From the NCBI GenBank assembly GCA_963989385.1, contig OZ022499.1, positions 33,968,993 through 34,032,992 on the forward strand: a stretch of DNA of 64,000 bases, written 5' to 3'. A program made the translations under genes and the position numbers. The stretch comes from Ctena decussata (Eukaryota; Mollusca; Bivalvia; Lucinida; Lucinidae). Shown piece after piece: positions 58,451 to 64,000 of this stretch. The notes under the pieces are model-generated. The model had not been told where the DNA came from and ran no database searches. It saw nothing but the letters and a program-made list of their open reading frames with translations. Numbering within the stretch: position 1 is the stretch's first letter; each line of letters opens with the position of its first letter.

Positions 58451-59832
58451 AAAAGAGTCGTTTTATTGTATCTCCTAGACACTATGGTGAATACAAGCTG
58501 CCTATCATTTTTACAGAGAGAGAGAGAGTCGCCAAAGTTTAATCGTTGGAACGCTAGGTTATAGTGCAGAATAACATAGGTCCTTTCTTGGGTCGGATCA
58601 GGTACTGGACACTGTACAAACGACAAGTGGACAAGGGAATCGTTCAAATGTCATAACACATGGAAGCCCGTCCTAAACTTGTTGCTTCTGAGAGTTTATC
58701 AATTCGGGTACATATGGGAGGGCATAATGGCGATTTTTTTAATTGAAATAATTAAGACGGCTTATGCAGAGATTGAAAGAAGAATATTACATCTGTCTTC
58801 ATCCTGCACTTTCCTGACGATGACAATCATAAGTGATGAAAGTCCCAGACAAATTTGACGTAAGCCTACAAAAAGCGATAGCTGATATTTGGCGCGAAAC
58901 GTTAAAAGCAACGTTAACGTCACCATGCGCAACATTAACATTTCAGTCTAAAGAGACGGCAAGCCGGGCATTTAATGTACATTAGCTCGAAAGTTAAGTC
59001 GGCGACCTACTATTTTTATTGCTTTAATGTAAACTTCTATCACTGATTCATGCTGTGTTAGTTTTTGAAGGAAAAAATATGTTTTGTTTTCTCAGAATGA
59101 AGGTTTTTATCCAAGAATGACGAGCAAAACAAGTGCGTTTTCCATAGAACGCCATTATAACGTTGGCTCGAAAAAGTGCAGAAATTGACGTTTTTGATGT
59201 CAGATATCTTAAAAACGACATCGGCGACCCCTCTATTTTATTACATTTTCTGAAAGAGGGACTGAAAATGTACAATATAAGGAATTAAGTATAAAATCAT
59301 GTGTTTTGTCAATTACTCCCACCTCACCTTAAGTAATTACTGGCTACCAAAATGTTGCCTTCACATGAATTCTTTTATACAAGTCTTGTAGCAATTGTGT
59401 AAGTATCTTACATTACATATCAGCTGCGAGAACTATAAAACTGATATCTAAAAAATCATAACTTGTATGTTTATGAATCAAACCAAAATTCAGGACAAGG
59501 GTTTATGCGCGTGTAAATTAGTTTAAGCCCTCCCCCGTCCGTCCTGCCACCCCACCAGCCCCAAACGCAGACGCAAGTAATGTATAACTGACCGTTCTAA
59601 GGCAGTGCTTCTTGTCTGGTGAATTACAGTAATTATCATTGGTTGTCGGCTTCCTATAAGTCTATGACTTTTGTACTTTATTAACATAAGACTCGCAGCC
59701 ATCTGTCGACAAAAAGCTGACCTCTTGCCCTTTCGCTTGTGCTTGTTTTGTTTTGCTTTGAGTATCTTTTTTTTGTTTTTTTCATTTTTAGTCCTTTCCC
59801 ATTTTAAGACAGGTTATGTCGGTTCCTGATAA

Positions 59833-61030
59833 TTATACCCCCGAGGAGGGGTATATAGTTTTCGTCTTTCCGTCCATTTGTCCGTCTGTCCGTCCGTTCG
59901 TCCGTTCATCCGTGCGTGCGTGCATGCATCCGTCCGTCCGTTAACATTTGCGTTAAAGTTTTGCGTTAAGTTTTTAATTTTGCTTATGTTTGCAAATATC
60001 CTTTGATGAAGTCTGTTGGTATGTGCCTAGATTTACTTACAGGTTCAAACAGAATACTTATCATCATCTGGATGCTGCTGCTGACCCAAGGTCAAGGCCA
60101 CAGACTTAAACATTTGCGTTAAAGTTTTGTGTTAAGTTTTTAATGTTGCTTATGTTTCCAATATCCTTTGATTAAGCCTGTTGGTATGTACCTAGATTTA
60201 CTTACAGGTTCAAGCAGAATACTTATCATCATCTGGATGCTGCTGCTGACCTAAGGTAAAGGTCACAGACTTAGACATTTGCGTTAAAGTTTTGCGTTAA
60301 ATTTATAGTCTTCTTTTATAGTTCTTATATCCTCTGATGGAACCTTTTGATATTTGACTAGGGTTACTTTTAGGTTCATACAGGGTAGTTTACATCAACT
60401 GGATGCTGCTGCTTACCTAAAGTCAAGATCACAGACTTGTGTATTTGCATTAACGTTTTGTGTTGAGTTTATATTCTTTGATATTATTTCCATCATCCTT
60501 CAATGAAACCTTTTGACATATGACTAGGTTTACTTACATGTTCATGCAGAATACTTGACAACATTTGGATGCTGCTGCTGACCTATGGTCAAGGTCATAA
60601 ACTTAAACATATGTATTAAAGTTTTGTGTTAAGTTTATATTTTTCTTTTGTATTTCCAATTTTCTTTAATGGAACCTTTTGATATTTGTTAAGGTTTACT
60701 TTTAGGCTCATTGCTGCTTACTAAAGGTCAAGGTCACAGACTTGTATATTTGCATTTAAGTTTTGCGTTAAGTTTATATTATTTGTTTATATTTCCAACA
60801 TCATTTGATGAAACCTTAATGATATATGACTAAGTTTACTTCTATGTTCATGCAGATTAGATTACATCATCTGGATGCTGCTGCTGACCAAGGTCACGGG
60901 CACTGACTTATATGTTTACATTAAAGTTTTGTGTTAAGTTGGTACTCTTTGCTGGTATTTGTAATATACTTTGATGGAAGCATTTGATAGGTGACTAAGT
61001 TTACTTCTAGGTTCAAACCATATATAAGAT
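59833..61030. mobile_element. Second pearl-like element with unrelated core sequence
   Basis: Begins with a small hairpin TACCCCCGAGGAGGGGTATA, then (GTCC/GTTC)n at 59878-59940, then seven core units of ~155-170 bp starting near 59942, 60110, 60276, 60440, 60600, 60740 and 60910. Each begins ACATTTGCGTTAAAGTTTTG and includes ATCATCTGGATGCTGCTGCT and AAGGTCAAGGTCACAGACTT. The core shares no obvious sequence with the 29961 element although the architecture is the same. The right end is unclear; it runs into a G tract at 61089-61110. Confidence 0.65.
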
Positions 61031-61192
61031 TGGTTTCATTAGGCATAGTTTCATAAGGCGGTGGTTTCGTTAGGCGATGACGCTGGTCGGGGGGGGGGGG
61101 GGGGGGGGGGTGTATACGTGAGCCCCTGCTCACTTGCTCTAGTTGTCTTTTCATTTACTTAACTGTAGGAACGTCAATGCATTGAGACAAAT

Positions 61193-61350
61193 GAGCTGCG
61201 ACACGATAAAACCAACAAAGTGGCATGTGCGCCCAGTGAATACTAAGATCAGCCTTATCATCCGCTCAGTCTGATCTGTAAAAGGGAAGCTACGGATCTT
61301 AGCTACCTACATGCGGACAACCGGAAGACTCTGATCAGACTGGACGGATG
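61193..61350. mobile_element. GAGCCGCG MITE, left part only
   Basis: GAGCTGCGACACGATAAAAC leads through the middle to GATCAGACTGGACGGATG, where the 41 bp minisatellite takes over abruptly. The right terminus is missing. Confidence 0.7.
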
Positions 61351-61806
61351 GTGTTAGTCGATGTTTTGCCAGCTGGAAGCGACGAAATATAGTTATTTTC
61401 GATGTTTTGCCAGCCGGAAGCGAGAAAAAATGGTGTTTGTCGATGTTTTGCCAGCTGGAAGCGACAAAATATGCTGTTTGTCAATGTTTTGCCAGCTGAA
61501 AGCGACACAATATGATGTTTGTCGATGTTTTGCCAGCTGGAAGCGACAAAATATGCTGTTTGTCAATGTTTTGCCAGCTGAAAGCGACACAATATGATGT
61601 TTGTCGATGTTTTGCCAGCTGAAAGCGACACAATATGATGTTTGTCGATGTTTTGCCAGCTGGAAGCGACAAAATATAGTGTTTGTCAATGTTTTTCCAG
61701 CTGGAAGCGGTAGAATAAGATTTTTGCAGACATTTGACTAGCTGGCTCCGACAGAATACGGTGTTTGACGATGTCTCGACAGCTGACAACAACAGAATAC
61801 AGTGTA
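61351..61806 (+). repeat. 41 bp minisatellite, about 11 units
   Basis: Unit close to TCGATGTTTTGCCAGCTGGA-AGCGACAAAATATG-TGTTTG. The first nine or so are near-identical; the last two decay. It begins inside a truncated MITE at 61350. The 41 bp period shifts frame by one each unit, giving three-unit cycles in open frames on both strands. Confidence 0.85.
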
Positions 61807-62511
61807 AGGCGGTGTTTGGCATAGTTACCGACTCGCCAGAATTGTTATTATGTACCTGTAGCTTTATAGCGAATGGGTACACTTTCCAGGGGCGGGGAAG
61901 GGGGTTGTTTGAAGGCAATTCTGCGAGTTAAGTTTTGCTGCTATTGTTATTATTGGTGGGGATCAACTCTTAAAGTGATACGTAAAGTAAGCCACGAAGT
62001 GGTACCACTCTTTATACAGTGGCGGATCCAGAGGGGGTTCGGGGGGTTCAAACGAAACCCCCTCTTCAGCCTTAATTACTATATTTTCATGGGGAATTTC
62101 AGGAAAATTTGGTCAAACTGCACAAATCAAAACCCCCTCAACTAATTTGAACACCCTTTCCAAAAGTTCTGGATCTGCCCCTGATATATAATGGTTTTAT
62201 GATCACCATTGTGAGATGGGATATTTTCTTTGATGAAATAGCAGTGTCACTGGACTGTCGCATAATATGATTTAGACACCCAATAAACAAGACAAAAGAG
62301 CTTTAAAAGAGCTGCGTCGTCCATGGAATCAAACAGGAGAGTCTGACACCAATTTGTGTCCCTTTGAAACAGTTGCAGATAAACATGGCGTTGTGTCCAT
62401 ACACGTCCCGGCGCCCGGAAAATGACATGATGATCACTTGCCTCACTCTGCATAATTATTGGCCAAGTGAGGAAATCTACTAAAGTCCATTCGCATTATA
62501 TAAAGCGCGAC

Positions 62512-62727
62512 ATGACAAAGCCAACAAAGTGGGATGTGCGCCCAGCGAAGGTTCAGATCAGCCTGAGCACCTGCTAAGTGTGATCAGTGTCTTCGAAGTA
62601 GGCATGGAGGTAGCTTAGACCCTTAGCTACATTTTAAGCGCACAGTCAAGACTCAGCTCAGACTGGGTGAATGCCCAGGATGGTCTGAGTCTTCGCTGGG
62701 CGCACATGCTTTTTCGTGTCGCGGCTC
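62512..62727. mobile_element. GAGCCGCG MITE beside the last visible exon
   Basis: Left end AAGCGCGACATGACAAAGCC (decayed), right end CGTGTCGCGGCTC. The right end is about 26 bp from the exon at 62754, so the splice pyrimidine tract starts almost at the MITE boundary. Confidence 0.75.
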
Positions 62728-62753
62728 AATTATGTATATTCTTCTTTTTTCAG

Positions 62754-62807
62754 ATTTTGTTTGAAGTACAATGTGAAACTAGCAGCGCCTATATACAAGT
62801 GTTGCAA
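62754..62807 (+). CDS. FAM20-like gene, short exon with the APIYKCC motif
   Basis: A 54 nt exon from acceptor TTCTTTTTTCAG to donor GTTAGT, in phase 2 at both ends, so it joins the 54795 exon in frame. It reads FCLKYNVKLAAPIYKCC, matching the family segment S-I-L-(A/V)-P-L-x-Q-C-C that follows the metal-binding Asp. Both cysteines of the CC pair, which take part in conserved disulfides in FAM20C, are present. The exon is unusually small and begins only about 26 bp after the end of a MITE (62512-62727). The remaining C-terminal helices would lie past the window end. Confidence 0.7.
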
Positions 62808-63063
62808 GTTAGTATTTAGATATATACAACTCCGAGGTTTTATCGGCCATTTACACAAAGGGAAACAACTTCTTTGCCATCCTGTTTGCTTCACTGGGTG
62901 TCTTAGCCCTTCCCAAATGGGTTATACCTTTAAAGAAAAGACTTTGTTTCTCGAGGAGCAAATTCTTTTCTTTAAGAGTTTACCCATATTGACAAGAGAG
63001 GCAAGAAAGAAAATAACAGAGCTGCTGCCCCTGAATATTTATTTACCTTGAGAATCTACATAA

Positions 63064-63283
63064 GAGCCGCGACACGAGAAAACCAACAATGTGGTTGTGC
63101 GCCCAGCCGGGACATCCGCCCAGTCTGGTCAGACACTTTACTTAGCGCTTAAAGGGTAGCTAAGAGACTAAGCTACCTCCATGCGGACAGCGAAGATTCT
63201 GATCAGACTGGGCTTATGCCCAGGCTGATCTGAGTCTGCGCTGGGCGCACAACCACTTTGTTGGTTTTATCGTGTCGCGGCTC
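63064..63283. mobile_element. GAGCCGCG MITE, full copy
   Basis: Ends GAGCCGCGACACGAGAAAAC and GGTTTTATCGTGTCGCGGCTC. The interior has TGTGCGCCCAGC, CTAAGCTACCTCCATGCGGA and CAGGCTGATCTGAGTC. Flanks ATAA and TTAA. Confidence 0.8.
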
Positions 63284-64000
63284 TTAATACAATAACATGA
63301 CAATAAATAAGGCGCATAGATACACTCCCATGCCTTGGCCGCCAGTTCTACAATCGGCCCCGTGCCTTGGCCGTCCCTTTCAACAATACACAGTTCCGAG
63401 CCACACCCAGAATGTCACACAAAATCACATGATATCGTATATTGCCCACGTGAAGTGACCTGGCAGGGCGGGGCTATTGATTTGGTTCAATGCATTATGA
63501 AATAGGTAAAGCAACTTTTCGTAACCAATCGGAAAGATATTCGTAAGTATTCGTTAATCATCGCGTATCATGCATGAATTATAACTGTTAGCTATATCTC
63601 ACAAATGTGTAAAGACACATTGGTGTATTGGACCTCTGCTAGACGTGCTAATCTTTTTTTTTTTGTATCGTATAAGGGTCCAAGGTTCGAATATACCGAA
63701 AATTATGAAGTTTTTGTATTCTTTCTTTTTAAGTGTTCAGGTAGCAAATGATTATTTTGCCTGACAGAAATTTCCGCTTGTTTCGATTACTCCATATACT
63801 TTATGCTCATAATAAAAAAGGATTATTATGTCTGATTATGCCCAGAAATATGTACGAGGGCATTTAATAGATTATGGTATTTTATGCTCGAGAAAAGTGA
63901 TATGCATGCACGAACAAACGATGGGTGAATAGATAATTTCTGATTTGGTATTCACTTTTCAGTTTCAGGGTGTCTACCAATGCAGACATGTCGAACACTA
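63284..64000. other. No feature seen at the window end
   Basis: Presumably intron of the FAM20-like gene, since further C-terminal exons are still expected. No open frame with splice sites was recognised. Confidence 0.4.

Larger units (their letters stand above)
55588..59328. mobile_element. TTAA-flanked DNA transposon with nested insertions
   Basis: Terminal inverted repeats GGTGAGGTGGGAGTAATT and complement, flanked by TTAA at 55584-55587 and 59329-59332. TTAA targets are typical of piggyBac and Kolobok elements. No transposase was found. Inside, from left: a segment shared with 19150-19516, with an internal ~280 bp duplication (55770-55880 against 56050-56185); the 56400 repeat with a SINE; and the 57245-58450 element. 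Confidence 0.7.

Noticed and set aside
61361..61918. Long open frames in the 41 bp array
   Set aside because: Produced by the repeat period and present on both strands; not protein-coding by any other evidence.

Overview
The window is AT-rich animal DNA, most likely from a bivalve mollusc and probably a clam. The grounds are the density and type of its repeats: tRNA-derived SINEs, pearl-like elements with a tandem core, many short palindromic MITEs, and a Penelope-like element of the Naiad type. Naming a clam is inference. No bacterial, viral or RNA-gene locus was seen apart from tRNA-derived SINE heads.

One host gene is visible, on the + strand. It is a FAM20-family secretory-pathway kinase-like gene spread over at least 42 kb. 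Five exons are supported by reading frame, splice sites, matching intron phase and family similarity: 20290-20723 (membrane anchor and start of the kinase core), 27301-27381, 50755-50941, 54795-54992 and 62754-62807. At least one exon between 27381 and 50755 was not found, and the C-terminus lies beyond the window. The family's N-x-D-R-H catalytic motif reads N-N-R-D-Q here, so the product may be a pseudokinase.

The rest is upstream sequence and introns filled with mobile elements. 1-5.5 kb holds a dispersed repeat, a TACG-rich tandem block and a palindromic MITE. 6.85-11.9 kb is a decayed satellite of roughly 150-190 bp monomers, broken by two fragments of an RTE-like LINE and a hairpin. 12-21 kb holds several inverted-repeat elements and the first exon. 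23.2-25.4 kb is a dead RTE-like reverse transcriptase. 26.8-28.9 kb holds two related foldback elements, exon 2, a SINE, MITEs and a minisatellite. 30.0-31.5 kb is a pearl-like element.

32.1-39.0 kb is a nested stack: a LINE 3' end split by a Naiad-type element, which is itself split by a 1.3 kb near-perfect palindrome. The Naiad has an N-terminal GIY-YIG domain before its RT, and UGA at three apparent cysteine positions. 39.4-41.9 kb is a second stack: a Tc1 transposon carrying a MITE that carries a SINE. 43.8-53.9 kb holds a 590 bp repeat (three copies), a foldback built of 45 bp repeats, and two more exons' surroundings. 55.6-59.3 kb is a TTAA-flanked transposon with two further insertions. 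59.8-61.8 kb is a second pearl-like element and a 41 bp minisatellite. The last exon seen lies about 26 bp after a MITE, and another MITE copy follows it.
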